Shown in pieces: positions 1 through 9,565 of a DNA stretch of 64,000 nucleotides. Every line of letters starts with the position of its first letter. The stretch's first letter is position 1. The stretch is taken from NCBI RefSeq assembly GCF_000257395.1, contig NZ_AJGC01000001.1, forward strand, positions 863,640-927,639, read 5' to 3'. Under the pieces are notes generated by a model that saw only the letters and a program-made list of their open reading frames with translations, was not told the DNA's origin and ran no database searches. The DNA comes from Rickettsiella massiliensis 20B. Its GTDB lineage: Bacteria; Pseudomonadota; Gammaproteobacteria; Diplorickettsiales; Diplorickettsiaceae. Both the position numbers and the translations under genes were made by a program.

Positions 1-68
1 TACATTGTAAAAATCAAATTACTTTATTTAACATCGTCTTTTCTACTCACGGTGCATTGCAAGTGAGC

Positions 69-1240
69 TCACTCACGCGATGACGCCACCAAACCTTTCT
101 TACGTGAAGGGATTGATAACAAACCATAACCGACTATCGCTGAAAGTGCGGATCCGGCCAACACACCCAAACGGACTAAAGCAGAGCTCTGTTCAGTAGA
201 AAATGTTAAATTAGCAATAAATAAACTCATCGTAAACCCAATACCACAAATGAGCGCTGTCCCATGTAAATGTGTCCAGGTCATATTACTGGGTAACTTC
301 GCCCATTTTGCCTTAATCGCAATCCAACTTGCGCTCATAATACCGATTTGCTTGCCTAAAAATAGACCCAGAATAATCCCTAAAGGCAAAGGATGTAGCA
401 AATCAGCCCAACTCACTTTTGCAAAGGAAAGCCCCGCATTCGCAAAAGCGAAGAGAGGTAAAATGGCAAACGCTGTCCAAGGATGAAGACGATGCTCTAA
501 TTGTGTTAATAAAGCCGATTGCAACGATCTTTTTTTAGTCAAAGGGATTGTTAATCCAGCAATCACGCCAGCAATCGTGGCATGAATACCCGATTGTAAA
601 ATAAAAAACCATAAGGGTAAGGCAAAAAGGAGATAATAACGAAAACGATTGACATTTTTATAATTGAGAACGAGTAAAGCGACCACACAGAATGAGGCCC
701 ATACTAAATTTAGCCAAGCAATTTGTTGTGTATAGAAGATGGCAATCACTAAAATCGCACCTAAATCATCGATAATCGCCAAAGCCGTTAAAAAGACTTT
801 GAGTGATCGCGGAATTTTATGATTGAGTAATGAAAGAACCCCTAAAGAAAAAGCGATGTCTGTCGCCATAGGGATAGCCCATCCTGACAGGTATTCCGCG
901 GAAGGCCGGTTTACAAACCCATAGAGTAACGCTGGAACCAACATCCCCCCTATGGCAGCAACGGTGGGTAATAACGCTTTACGGACACTATTGAGTTCAC
1001 CTTGCAGCAATTCACGTTTAATTTCTAAACTCACTAAAAAAAAGAATACGGTCATTAACCCGTCATTAATAAAATGTAATAAAGAAAAATGTGCTTCGCC
1101 GACGGTCAAACTCGCCGCGAGGAAGGTAAATGTCACGTAAATGGTGAATTAGCTAATAATAACGCAGCGAGGGTGGCTATCCCCAAAAGAATACCCGCTG
1201 AAGATTCAAGTTGGATAAAGTGATTGAAGAGTTTACGCAT
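69..1240 (-). pseudogene. nhaA: Na+/H+ antiporter NhaA, frameshifted near the N-terminus
   Basis: NhaA is an inner-membrane antiporter that exports Na+ in exchange for H+. The main frame (69-1136, 355 codons from a GTG) carries the family hallmarks: FFFLVSLEIKRELLQGEL, PMATDIAFSLGVL and the paired aspartates in AIIDDLGAILVI that bind the ion. The missing first segment lies just upstream in another frame: an ATG at 1240 encodes MRKLFNHFIQ...LLANSPFT and meets TGA at about 1137. One base shift joins the two parts into a protein of about 390 residues, the usual family length. Either the gene is recently dead or the sequence has an indel. Family certain; functional state not. Confidence 0.88.
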
Positions 1241-1272
1241 AGGTTTGAATTCCAGTTTTTAATCTACTGATT

Positions 1273-1995
1273 TTATTCTTGCGACCAAAGACAACGACCG
1301 CTTTGTTCTTTTAACTGCTTAAGAATATGGTGATGTGCGTGACACTCTTCCAATGTTGCAGCTAAAATCGGTAGTTCTGTAAACGGGTCAGAAACTTTAT
1401 TGCTCGTGTGGTCCGTCACTGATTTGGCATAATCCACAGTCAGATCAATCGGGTGCACCCCATCAAATAAACTAGTTTGTCCGCCCGTCATGGCAAGATA
1501 AACTCGTGCCAACAACTCAACGTCAATTAACGCACCATGGCGTTCTCGCTTAGAGAGATCAATCGCATAACGTTTACATAGGGCATCCAGACTGTTTCGC
1601 TGTCCAGGATGAAGTTGGCGGGCGAGAGGAAGAGTATCTAATACCCGGCAATAATCGGTCATTTTTTTATAGTCTTTCTGACATAGCGCCAATTCTTGAT
1701 CTAAAAAAGATAAATCAAACGGTGCGTTGTGGATAATCAATTCAGCACCTTCAACAAACGCAATGAAGTCATGCGCAATCATCGGGAAAAGTGGCTTATC
1801 TTGCAAAAATTCGGTGGTCAATCCATGAACCGCCAAGGCGCCAGCCTCACTCTCACGCTGAGGATTCACATAGCGATGGAAGTAACGTTCCGTCAAACGA
1901 CGGTCCACCATCTCGAGGCAACCAATTTCGATAATTCGGTGTCCTTCGTTGACTTCTCGACCGGTCGTTTCGGTATCTAAAATAATTTGGCGCAT
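1273..1995 (-). CDS. dnaQ: DNA polymerase III epsilon subunit (3'-5' proofreading exonuclease)
   Basis: Proofreading subunit of the replicative polymerase, acting with DnaE in the core. At 240 residues it is full length. The DEDDh exonuclease motifs are all visible: Exo I ILDTETTGRE at the N-terminus, Exo II in HNAPFDLSFLDQEL around residues 90-105, and Exo III with the catalytic His and Asp in RHGALIDVELLARVYL around 155-170. The C-terminal 60 residues are the variable tail that contacts the polymerase subunit. It is transcribed towards nhaA. No rnhA neighbour, the common partner in gammaproteobacteria, is present. Confidence 0.95.
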   Translation of the reverse strand: MRQIILDTETTGREVNEGHRIIEIGCLEMVDRRLTERYFHRYVNPQRESEAGALAVHGLTTEFLQDKPLFPMIAHDFIAFVEGAELIIHNAPFDLSFLDQELALCQKDYKKMTDYCRVLDTLPLARQLHPGQRNSLDALCKRYAIDLSKRERHGALIDVELLARVYLAMTGGQTSLFDGVHPIDLTVDYAKSVTDHTSNKVSDPFTELPILAATLEECHAHHHILKQLKEQSGRCLWSQE

Positions 1996-2098
1996 AACAA
2001 GAGCTAAAAAAATAACAGAAAATAAGCGTTAGTTTTTGACAATTTGATATTGTATACAGAATGTTCAGCTAGTATAAAGGACTCAAGCCTGAAAAGTA

Positions 2099-2131
2099 AG
2101 GTTGAGTACCTAGGCATGAGGTACTCAACCT
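2099..2131 (-). terminator. 12-bp perfect hairpin downstream of the 2.2-5.0 kb gene block
   Basis: AGGTTGAGTACC (2099-2110) and its exact complement (2120-2131) enclose a 9-nt loop. On the minus strand the hairpin follows the gene ending at 2218 and is followed by a weak T-rich stretch. It is a plausible terminator for that block, 104 bp upstream of dnaQ. Confidence 0.5.
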
Positions 2132-2217
2132 AAATTGATGACATCATGCTGAGGCATGAATTTAAATAACGGAATGACTGATTTCTAAAGAAAATCAGCT
2201 GTTTAGCAACTCAGGGG

Positions 2218-2649
2218 TTATCGAGGAACATAAGACTCTGATCTAACAGGAGAATAAACTTCATCTTGATCAAATTTTGTCTTTTTATACCCGCAAAATA
2301 ATCCACATGTCCATTTAGAAAGCTTACCCTTGCCCTTATTTTTTTTCTTTTCAAGCGGCGTATCCAAAGATAAGGTACCATGAGAAGCAACTTTCAAAGG
2401 TATTGAGTACAGTGAAGACTTTGAAAGGCGCCGCTCTTGTGTAGAAGATAAATCACTTACACCTAAAGCCACATCATTTAATCTTAATTTACATTTTGAT
2501 TCAGATTGATCTTTATTTGCGTTCATTACTTCCTGATTTTTAGGAGACAAGAAGTAATCATTGAACAATAAAGTACTTTCTGTACTTCCTCCCCTTTTTT
2601 CTATAAACAACTGCAAATTTTCTTCTTTAAAACCAAAAAAATTCATCAT
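2218..2649 (-). CDS. Hypothetical protein, 143 aa, polar with basic C-terminal half
   Basis: I do not recognise this protein. It starts with ATG-ATG (MMNFFGFKEE), has no signal peptide or membrane segment, and becomes rich in Lys around LEKKKNKGKGKLSKW. It ends in a cysteine-containing patch (CGLFCGYKKTK) and an acidic/serine tail. It is the last of three or four minus-strand unknown genes (2.2-5.0 kb) that are AT-rich and bounded by core genes. In a Legionellales genome such orphan soluble proteins are often secreted effectors, but nothing here proves that. Confidence 0.5.
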   Translation of the reverse strand: MMNFFGFKEENLQLFIEKRGGSTESTLLFNDYFLSPKNQEVMNANKDQSESKCKLRLNDVALGVSDLSSTQERRLSKSSLYSIPLKVASHGTLSLDTPLEKKKNKGKGKLSKWTCGLFCGYKKTKFDQDEVYSPVRSESYVPR

Positions 2650-2697
2650 ATCTTTAAAACAATGTATTTTATTAAATGTATCTGCGGGTAATTTTCT

Positions 2698-3846
2698 TTA
2701 ATTACGCATATCACACTCAAGTGAAATAAAAAAAGGAAGAAATTTTTCGGCAGACAAAGAAATAGATGCTTGCTCGATAAGTCTATCATCAAACTTTGAT
2801 CTAAACTGCTGAGTGAAAACTTGCTCCAGTTTCTCTTTAGAGCTATCTAAATTTTTATCTAGCTCTTCTTCAGGTTTATCCAATAAAATCAAATGTCTAG
2901 AAAAACTATCTGTTTTTTTATTTTCAGTTCGAAAGTTGTCTTTCAAGTATTCTTCACATTCCGTTTTCAAAGAATCAATACTCGGTTTAATTACTTTCGA
3001 TTTTAAAGATTCTTTTAAATAGCTTTTTACTTTCTCTCTTGGCTCGAAAAGATATATTTTACGCTCCCATTGATAACTCTCACTATTAAAAATATAATTT
3101 AAACGATTATCAAAGGATTTTGTCAATCTTGAGGTCAACTTGAAGCTTAAACTAGAGACTAAATGACTATAAAAGTTAGTCTTTAAATTACGAATACCTA
3201 CGCTATCTAAAGGTAATGGCAAATATGTGGCTGTTTGCTCATTTAAAGTTAATTTAACTTCATTTTTAATTACCTTATTAACCTGTTCCAACAGGTCAGG
3301 AACAAGAATTTCCAACAGGTCAGGGGCAAGAATTTTATTAATATTATCCTCAGTTAAACTCTCTAACCCTTCTATATTTTTTATTTTTGCGTCCAACATT
3401 TTTTGGAATGCAGATTCTATTTTTATACTCATATGAGAAACGAGCAAATCGATTAATTTTTCATCTTTCTTTGTAATGATCCGCTTTTCTTTAATAAAAT
3501 CATTAAATATTGAATGCTCAAATTTAAATTTTTCTAATAAACTTTTCTTTTGATTATCGTCGAGACCAATCATTTTGAAAAATGACACTATGGAATAGGA
3601 ATCTAAATCTAATTTAAATAATAGATGAACTGCTTCATCACCTAAAACCGTTCCTTTTTTCAAATTATAATCTTTTAAAATATTGATAAAATCAATAAAT
3701 TTTCTTCTATCTTTTTGAAAAATATCTCGATTATCTTCGAAAACTTTTCGAAGATTTATCTCATCTGTAAAAATAGAAATACCCTTTATTTCAAGACCAA
3801 GTTTACTATTCACTTTAGGAATATCATTTAACTTTTCAGCTGGCAT
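2698..3846 (-). CDS. Hypothetical protein, ~382 aa, charged and helical
   Basis: No known domain seen. The open frame reaches up to 3906, but the ATG at 3846 (MPAEKLNDIP) is preceded by a GAGGG ribosome site, so I start there. The protein is rich in Lys, Glu and Leu with long amphipathic helices and no signal peptide. A short internal duplication, LAPDLLEILVPDLLEQV, comes from a near-repeat in the DNA at about 3294-3335. It lies upstream of the 143-aa gene in the same direction. Possibly a cytoplasmic or translocated protein; function unknown. Confidence 0.55.
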   Translation of the reverse strand: MPAEKLNDIPKVNSKLGLEIKGISIFTDEINLRKVFEDNRDIFQKDRRKFIDFINILKDYNLKKGTVLGDEAVHLLFKLDLDSYSIVSFFKMIGLDDNQKKSLLEKFKFEHSIFNDFIKEKRIITKKDEKLIDLLVSHMSIKIESAFQKMLDAKIKNIEGLESLTEDNINKILAPDLLEILVPDLLEQVNKVIKNEVKLTLNEQTATYLPLPLDSVGIRNLKTNFYSHLVSSLSFKLTSRLTKSFDNRLNYIFNSESYQWERKIYLFEPREKVKSYLKESLKSKVIKPSIDSLKTECEEYLKDNFRTENKKTDSFSRHLILLDKPEEELDKNLDSSKEKLEQVFTQQFRSKFDDRLIEQASISLSAEKFLPFFISLECDMRN

Positions 3847-3932
3847 AACTAGCACCCTCAATATTATTATTTTTATGTAAATCTTAAGAAGGCAGTTAAC
3901 CTTCAAAAATGACTAAACCATTTAAACTATTC

Positions 3933-5026
3933 TTACCTTCTAAGAACTAACTCAGGAGTGAATACTTTGCTATTTTCCTTAGAATACTCTAAATCTTGTT
4001 GTTTGTTTTTATTAATCAAATAATCGAATCTATTATTGAAATCATCAAAATAATATTCAGTATCCATTACATTTTCTTTTATTTTATTTAAAGCGCTCAG
4101 AAATCGCTGCGCGTTGTTATTTTTTTCAGATTGAGGAGAATCGCTTAATAGGGCTGCTATTTCTTTTTTTGAGGACTCACTCAGAATGCAATTATTATTA
4201 TCTTCAATATCTAAATCCGTGACAGGGATTTTTTTTTGTTCAGTTAAGCTGTATTCAGATTTTTTTTCTAATTTCTGTTTAGCTAAGTCAGTTATATCTA
4301 AAATAAATGATTGGTAGGTATTAAATGCATTTTTAATATTTTTTTGATCATCTATATAAGACGAAGATTGACTGAATAAGATTGATGGAAAAAATTTTTC
4401 AAAATTCAAATTCATCTGATCGAGAATTTGTTTTAGGTCATCGTTATTTATATCCTTTGAAAGAAATAAATCATAAATCTCACTTATTATTTTGATATTT
4501 TCATTCAATTTTTCTTCGATTTGAGCTGGTAATCTTCTTATAGACTCTGACAATTGAGTGGATGAACATCCATTACTCAGAGTATCGACTTCCTCCCAAT
4601 CTTGATCGTCAATCTTCGAAATACAAGCAGTTTTTACTAAAAAATTATTTTTTTCGTCGATCTTTCTTTTCTTGATAAGAATCCTTGATTAATAATTAAT
4701 CCAAAACTGGGCTCTTTTACAGAGACTCCCCACTCAATTTCATCTGCTGTTAAAAGCCGATATGAACCAGGCAATCCACTCGGCATGCATTCTTTCTTTT
4801 CCAAAACAAAAATGTGCTTTAGGCGCGCAAAAAAAGAATGGTTATCTGACAAAGAAAGTTGTTTTTTATGTGTACTCTGCGAAGAAGCACTACTGATATT
4901 CCTCTTTAAATAAGGGCCGCTCAATAATGAAATAATCTTACTAACTTGATGTGGAATAGAGTCAGGAACTAAATTTTTTCGATTTAAAAATTTAAAAATG
5001 GGGTGAAACTTATTACTTATTGACAT
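3933..5026 (-). pseudogene. Hypothetical protein split by a frameshift (129-aa and ~235-aa frames)
   Basis: Two overlapping frames probably form one gene. The upstream frame (4637-5026) starts MSISNKFHP and ends in TAG at 4637. The downstream frame is open from about 4690 to 3933 but has no good start; its first methionine-type codon is TTG at 4553, and the codons before it read as ordinary protein (IDDQDWEEVDTLSNG). The overlap lies in an A-rich run, where a one-base shift would fuse them into about 360 residues. No signal peptide or recognised domain. The alternative is two separate genes, the second starting at TTG. Confidence 0.5.
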
Positions 5027-5428
5027 TTGTAGACTTATTCTCTTTATGCGGATTTAAAATTATAAAATATATTTTTAACAGATATTATATTTTTAAGCAA
5101 AATAAGTCAAAGGCTATAAGATAAAGTTTTATTTAATTTGAAATTAGATTTATTAACTATTAATCAGCTTATTATTTTTTAATTGTTGATTTATTGTTTC
5201 CTTGTAGTTTAATGACAGTGTCTTTTTTATAATTATTCTTTATAATAAAAACCTGAATAAAATAAATTTCTACTAAAATAATTTAATTGCTTTTAGTTTC
5301 ATTTTCACTTAAAAATATGGAACGATATTCAAGATATACTTGATTGCAAATATAAAATAAGATAGCTATAGGTTTGCTTCACTTATATAGCAAAACAAAG
5401 AAAGGTTTTATGCAGTTTCTGTACCGCC
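5027..5428. other. AT-rich intergenic stretch
   Basis: About 400 bp with no credible reading frame. It separates the unknown minus-strand block from the decayed cyoE. Promoters for the minus-strand block probably lie near 5030-5100, but I could not single one out because the region is almost all A and T. Confidence 0.5.
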
Positions 5429-5456
5429 TAGGTAGAGGGGATTATCCTCTACCTAG
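5428..5456. repeat. 11-bp perfect inverted repeat at the start of cyoE
   Basis: CTAGGTAGAGG (5428-5438) and its complement (5446-5456) with a 7-nt loop. There is no T-run. It overlaps the first codons of the cyoE reading frame, so it may be the scar of whatever removed the normal start. Confidence 0.5.
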
Positions 5457-6323
5457 AGCTAGCAAAATGGCGCGTAGTGAGCTTAATGTTAATAACGTCC
5501 TGGGTCGGCATGGAGCTTGGCGCTGTCAAACCGATGTCGTGGAAAAATAACTTATTCACCTTGCTTGGTATTGCCCTGATCGCCAGTGCTGCGGCAAGCC
5601 TGAATCATCTTTTAGCTCGGCAACGTGACGCATTAATGCGTCGTACGCAATCACGTCCATTACCACAAAATAAAATTTCCACTCAACACGTGCGCAGCCT
5701 TGCTATTATAACGATATTTTTTGGTAGCTTATTACTCTACTTTTTTAGTAATTCATTAACACTTTTACTGAGCTTGCTGAGCTTATTCGGTTATTCGATT
5801 TTTTATACTCTTTATTTAAAACACGTTACCGTACAAAACATTGTCATTGGTGGATTAGCGGGCGCCAGTTCACCTTTGCTCGGCTGGACAGCGGTCACTG
5901 GACAAATTCAACCCGGTGGCTTGCTATTAACACTCGTTCTTTTTACGTGGACGCCCCCGCATTTTTTGGCATTAGCCCTGGCACGTTATCAAGATTACGT
6001 TAAAAGTGAATGACCTATCTTACCGGTAAGATACGGGATCCCTCTCGCTAAACAGCATATTTTACTTTATGTACTGTTATTAAGTACGGTCACTTTACTC
6101 CCTTTTAGCATTGGAATGAGTGGTTTTTTTTACCTGATTATTGCACTCATACTCAACAGCGGATTTATTTTAAAAACCACTCAATTAATAAAACAAAAAA
6201 AATCATCAATGGGCTATTAAGATATTTCATTATTCAAATTTTTACTTATTGATGTTGTTTATTGGTTTACTGATTGATCACTCATTAACACAGAGTACTG
6301 GATATGTTCGATTCTTCTGCTAA
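5429..6323 (+). pseudogene. cyoE: Protoheme IX farnesyltransferase (heme O synthase), decayed
   Basis: The CyoE/CtaB family farnesylates heme b in the inner membrane for terminal oxidases. The homology begins without a start codon at YLELAKWRVVSLML, continues through NHLLARQRDALMRRT, RPLPQNK, QNIVIGGLAGA and FTWTPPHFLALALARYQDY, then hits TGA at 6011. The same frame resumes (PILPVRYGIPLAKQH) to a stop at about 6218. The last helix (FHYSNFYLLMLFIGLLIDHS) is in another frame ending at 6323. The NxxxDxxM prenyltransferase motif is altered (NHLLARQRDALM). A missing start, a nonsense codon and a frameshift make this a genuine pseudogene. Confidence 0.85.
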
Positions 6324-6904
6324 TAAAAACAGATTATTGTTAATTTTGTCGTTGATTGCACTCCTGTTTGGATCACGTGTGAATACCTGGTATCGAACCC
6401 ATCAAGCAACGACTCTGTCCTTTTCAGGAATAATGATTCAAAAACCATTAGTGGTACCTGCTTTTGAGCTGCAAGATGAAGCAAAACAACGTTTCACACA
6501 AAAAAATTTACATGGCCAATATAATTTTTTATTTTTTGGGTATACCCACTGTCGGGGGATTTGTTCTTTAACGATGATGAAGCTAACCGAGCTTTACAAA
6601 CAAATCCAAATCAAGAAGCTTCCCATTCCGCGCATTTTATTTATTTCTCTCGATCCTAAGCATGATAAACCCGCTATACTCCGTAACTACGTTCAAGCTT
6701 TTCATCCAGCATTCAAAGGTGAGTCAGCAAATGGGTGTTGTTTATATTCGATCTCAAGAAGATAAACAGAATTCACAAGAAGAAATTAATCACATTGGTG
6801 CACTTTATCTAGTCAATCCGAAGGGGCAGTTAATCTTGATATTTTCACCGCCTCATAAAAAATCGACTTTATTACAAGACTATCAGCACTTAACGCAAAA
6901 TTAA
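6304..6904 (+). pseudogene. Sco1/SenC-family copper chaperone, frameshifted
   Basis: Sco proteins deliver copper to the CuA site of cytochrome c oxidase. The first frame (6304-6765) has an N-terminal membrane anchor, the thioredoxin-like core and the metal site FFGYTHCRGIC (CxxxC). It then continues through ILFISLDPKHDKPAILRNY. After FHPAFKG it shifts frame and apparently loses about 20 residues, then resumes as QQMGVVYIRSQ...NHIGALYLVNPKGQL with the conserved His, ending at 6904. It overlaps the end of cyoE by 20 bp, the usual oxidase-assembly neighbour. Loss of both suggests the oxidase branch they serve is gone. Confidence 0.8.
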
Positions 6905-6967
6905 TTCGTGACAAATCCCCCTATCCTATGTTAAATCCGACTTTTGAGCTTTCAGATAGGGTCTATA

Positions 6968-8044
6968 ATGAATAACAAACGGGTCATGGTCGGATTATCT
7001 GGGGGCGTGGATTCATCCGTTGCGGCACTTTTATTGCAACAACAAGGCTATACCGTCGAAGGCTTATTCATGAAAAACTGGGAAGAAGACGATACGGAAA
7101 CCTATTGTCCCGCCAGTATCGATAGAGCCGATGCCGAAGCCGTGTGTCAACGATTGGATATCCCGCTGCATACAATTAATTTTGCGGCCGAATATTGGGA
7201 ACGGGTGTTTACTCATTTCTTAAAAGAATATAAAGCCGGTCGCACGCCGAATCCCGATATTTTATGTAATAAAGAAATCAAATTTAAGCTTTTTTTAGAC
7301 TATGCTTTACATCGTGGCGCCGATTTCATCGCAACCGGTCATTACGCCGGGATAACACATCAAGATACGCACTATTTACTCTCTAAAAGTCGCGATACCA
7401 ATAAGGATCAAACTTACTTTTTATATACGTTAGGACAAACTCCGCTAAAAAGGACACTGTTTCCGTTAGCGAATCATCTGAAAACTGAAGTGCGCACCTT
7501 AGCGAAAGCCGCAGGCTTACCTACCCATGCGAAAAAAGATAGTACAGGAATCTGCTTTATTGGTGAAAGGAAGTTCCGGCAATTCTTAGCTCATTATTTA
7601 CCGGCCACGCCCGGCCTGATTGAAACACCAACCGGTCAAGTGATCGGTGAGCATCACGGTTTAATGTATTATACCTTGGGGCAACGACAAGGCTTAGGTA
7701 TCGGTGGCCAAAAAAACGCCTCCGAACAGCCGTGGTATGTGATAGCAAAATACGTCGATCGCAATGTTCTCGTGGTGGCACAGGGGAAAAACCATCCAGC
7801 ACTGTATGCACACACATTACGTTGTGCGCAGCTCCATTGGGTAACCGGGGAAAAACCAACCTTTCCTTACCGCTGTACCGCGAAAATTCGCTATCGGCAA
7901 GAGGAAACGCCCTGCTTCTTGACAGAAGAGAGCGCTGATTCCCTGCAAGTGGTTTTTTCTGAAGCACAATGGGCAATCACTCCTGGACAATCGGTTGTTT
8001 TTTATCAAGGACCCTATTGCCTAGGTGGGGGCATCATTCTTTGA
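6968..8044 (+). CDS. mnmA: tRNA-specific 2-thiouridylase MnmA
   Basis: Thiolates U34 of Lys, Glu and Gln tRNAs using ATP and sulfur relayed by the Tus proteins. The start is ATG at 6968 ([17 protein letters not shown]), with a GATAGGG ribosome site, rather than the TTG further upstream. The PP-loop SGGVDSS lies at residues ~11-17. The two catalytic cysteines are in [12 protein letters not shown] and [19 protein letters not shown] and [14 protein letters not shown] are also typical. At 358 residues it is full length and intact, in contrast to the genes just before it. Confidence 0.96.
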   Translation: MNNKRVMVGLSGGVDSSVAALLLQQQGYTVEGLFMKNWEEDDTETYCPASIDRADAEAVCQRLDIPLHTINFAAEYWERVFTHFLKEYKAGRTPNPDILCNKEIKFKLFLDYALHRGADFIATGHYAGITHQDTHYLLSKSRDTNKDQTYFLYTLGQTPLKRTLFPLANHLKTEVRTLAKAAGLPTHAKKDSTGICFIGERKFRQFLAHYLPATPGLIETPTGQVIGEHHGLMYYTLGQRQGLGIGGQKNASEQPWYVIAKYVDRNVLVVAQGKNHPALYAHTLRCAQLHWVTGEKPTFPYRCTAKIRYRQEETPCFLTEESADSLQVVFSEAQWAITPGQSVVFYQGPYCLGGGIIL

Positions 8045-8185
8045 GGCGCTTGCACAAGTGATCGCTTTTGTTTAACTTCATTGTAGAATGCTTGATTCTT
8101 ATTCATTCCGTTTGAGCTTGCATCGCTACCGATTCAACTCAGATACGGTTTCATGGCCCAACGTGTTGGGTTTATTTGAGGTTAT

Positions 8186-9565
8186 ATGGTTGAACCGACT
8201 CCAACATCCCCACATTTGATCATCGGCTTAGGCCAAACCGGCCTTTCTTGTGCACGCTATTTTAAACGACAAAACGCTCCGTTTATCGTATTAGATACCC
8301 GACAACATCCACCGCAACAAGAAACATTTTTACAAGAATTTCCTGGTGTGCCACTTTACCTAGGGCATTTACCGGACTCAATCTTACCGACACTCAAATC
8401 ACTGGTTGTGAGCCCGGGGGTCCATCGCACAGCACCTTGGTTCACGAACCTGGTTTCAGCAACACAACTGACACCGTATGGCGATATTGAATTATTCGCT
8501 CAACAAGCAAACGCACCGATCATTGCTATCACCGGAACGAATGCGAAAGGAACAGTCACGACCTTAGTCGGTGATTTCTTAAGTGCAGCCGGTTATAACG
8601 TGGTCGTCTGTGGCAATATTGGTCAGCCCGTATTGGATCAACTCACCCAACCCACGCCGGATTTTTATATTTTAGAAATTTCGAGTTTTCAATTAGAAAC
8701 AACCGTCTCACTGCGTGCACACGTTGCGACCATTTTAAATATTAGTCCAGATCATTTAGATCGACATCAGAATCTGCATACCTATCAACAAACCAAACAA
8801 CGTATTTATCAAGGTTGTCAAATTGCAGTTTGGAATCAAGTCGATCCTGCAACCTATCCACAAGCGGAGAATCTTGAAAAATCAGCAATCATTCGCTCTT
8901 TTGGTTTTGCAGCGGACGAACAAGAAATTGAGGCTTTCGGACTGCATGCGTTTGATAACAAACACTACCTAACTTACGGCAAAAAACCACTGCTCTGTGT
9001 AGACAGTTTATCGATTAAAGGCCAGCATAATTGGCTGAATGCCTTAGCTGCGTTGACGATTGGAAACGCTGTGGGTATTTCCGTTTCAACGATGAGTGAT
9101 GCACTGCGTGCATTTAAAGGCCTCACCCACCGTTGTCAATGGATCCAAGAAATAAAAGGGGTCGCTTGGTATAATGATTCGAAAGCAACGAATGTTGGCG
9201 CAACGTTCGCTGCATTGCAAGGATTAGGGTCCTCGATCAGCGGAAAAATTATTTTAATTGCCGGTGGCTTAGGAAAAAATGCCGACTTTACTTTACTGCG
9301 TGACAGTGTGACGCGTTATGTCAAAACGGTGATCCTCTTCGGTCAAGACGCGCCACAGCTAAAGAAAGCATTACAAACCTGTACCGTGCTTCACTCTGCA
9401 GCGGATCTACGCAACGCCATGACTCTAGCCAAACAGAATGCCGAACCCGGTGATATTGTATTATTATCACCGGCCCGCGCAAGTTGGGATATGTTTAAAA
9501 ACTATGAGGAGAGAGGTGATCAATTTATACAAATTGTAGAGGAATTCAGTAAAAATGCCAACTAA
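8186..9565 (+). CDS. murD: UDP-N-acetylmuramoylalanine--D-glutamate ligase MurD
   Basis: Cytoplasmic Mur ligase adding D-Glu in peptidoglycan precursor synthesis. ATG at 8186 follows a GAGG ribosome site. Visible parts are the N-terminal UDP-binding fold (LIIGLGQTGLSCARYF), the ATP loop ITGTNAKGTVTTLVG, the central EISSFQLE and SPDHLDRH, and the C-terminal Rossmann domain (LIAGGLGKNADF, LLSPARASWDMF). At 459 residues it is full length. The P-loop reads NAKGT where Ser or Thr normally follows Lys, which is unusual. It overlaps ftsW by 11 bp, so the two are co-transcribed. mraY is absent upstream. Confidence 0.96.
   Translation: MVEPTPTSPHLIIGLGQTGLSCARYFKRQNAPFIVLDTRQHPPQQETFLQEFPGVPLYLGHLPDSILPTLKSLVVSPGVHRTAPWFTNLVSATQLTPYGDIELFAQQANAPIIAITGTNAKGTVTTLVGDFLSAAGYNVVVCGNIGQPVLDQLTQPTPDFYILEISSFQLETTVSLRAHVATILNISPDHLDRHQNLHTYQQTKQRIYQGCQIAVWNQVDPATYPQAENLEKSAIIRSFGFAADEQEIEAFGLHAFDNKHYLTYGKKPLLCVDSLSIKGQHNWLNALAALTIGNAVGISVSTMSDALRAFKGLTHRCQWIQEIKGVAWYNDSKATNVGATFAALQGLGSSISGKIILIAGGLGKNADFTLLRDSVTRYVKTVILFGQDAPQLKKALQTCTVLHSAADLRNAMTLAKQNAEPGDIVLLSPARASWDMFKNYEERGDQFIQIVEEFSKNAN

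Noticed and set aside
7557..7976. 139-codon open frame on the minus strand inside mnmA
   Set aside because: It is the shadow of a well-conserved gene on the other strand, with Arg/Pro-rich unlikely protein composition.
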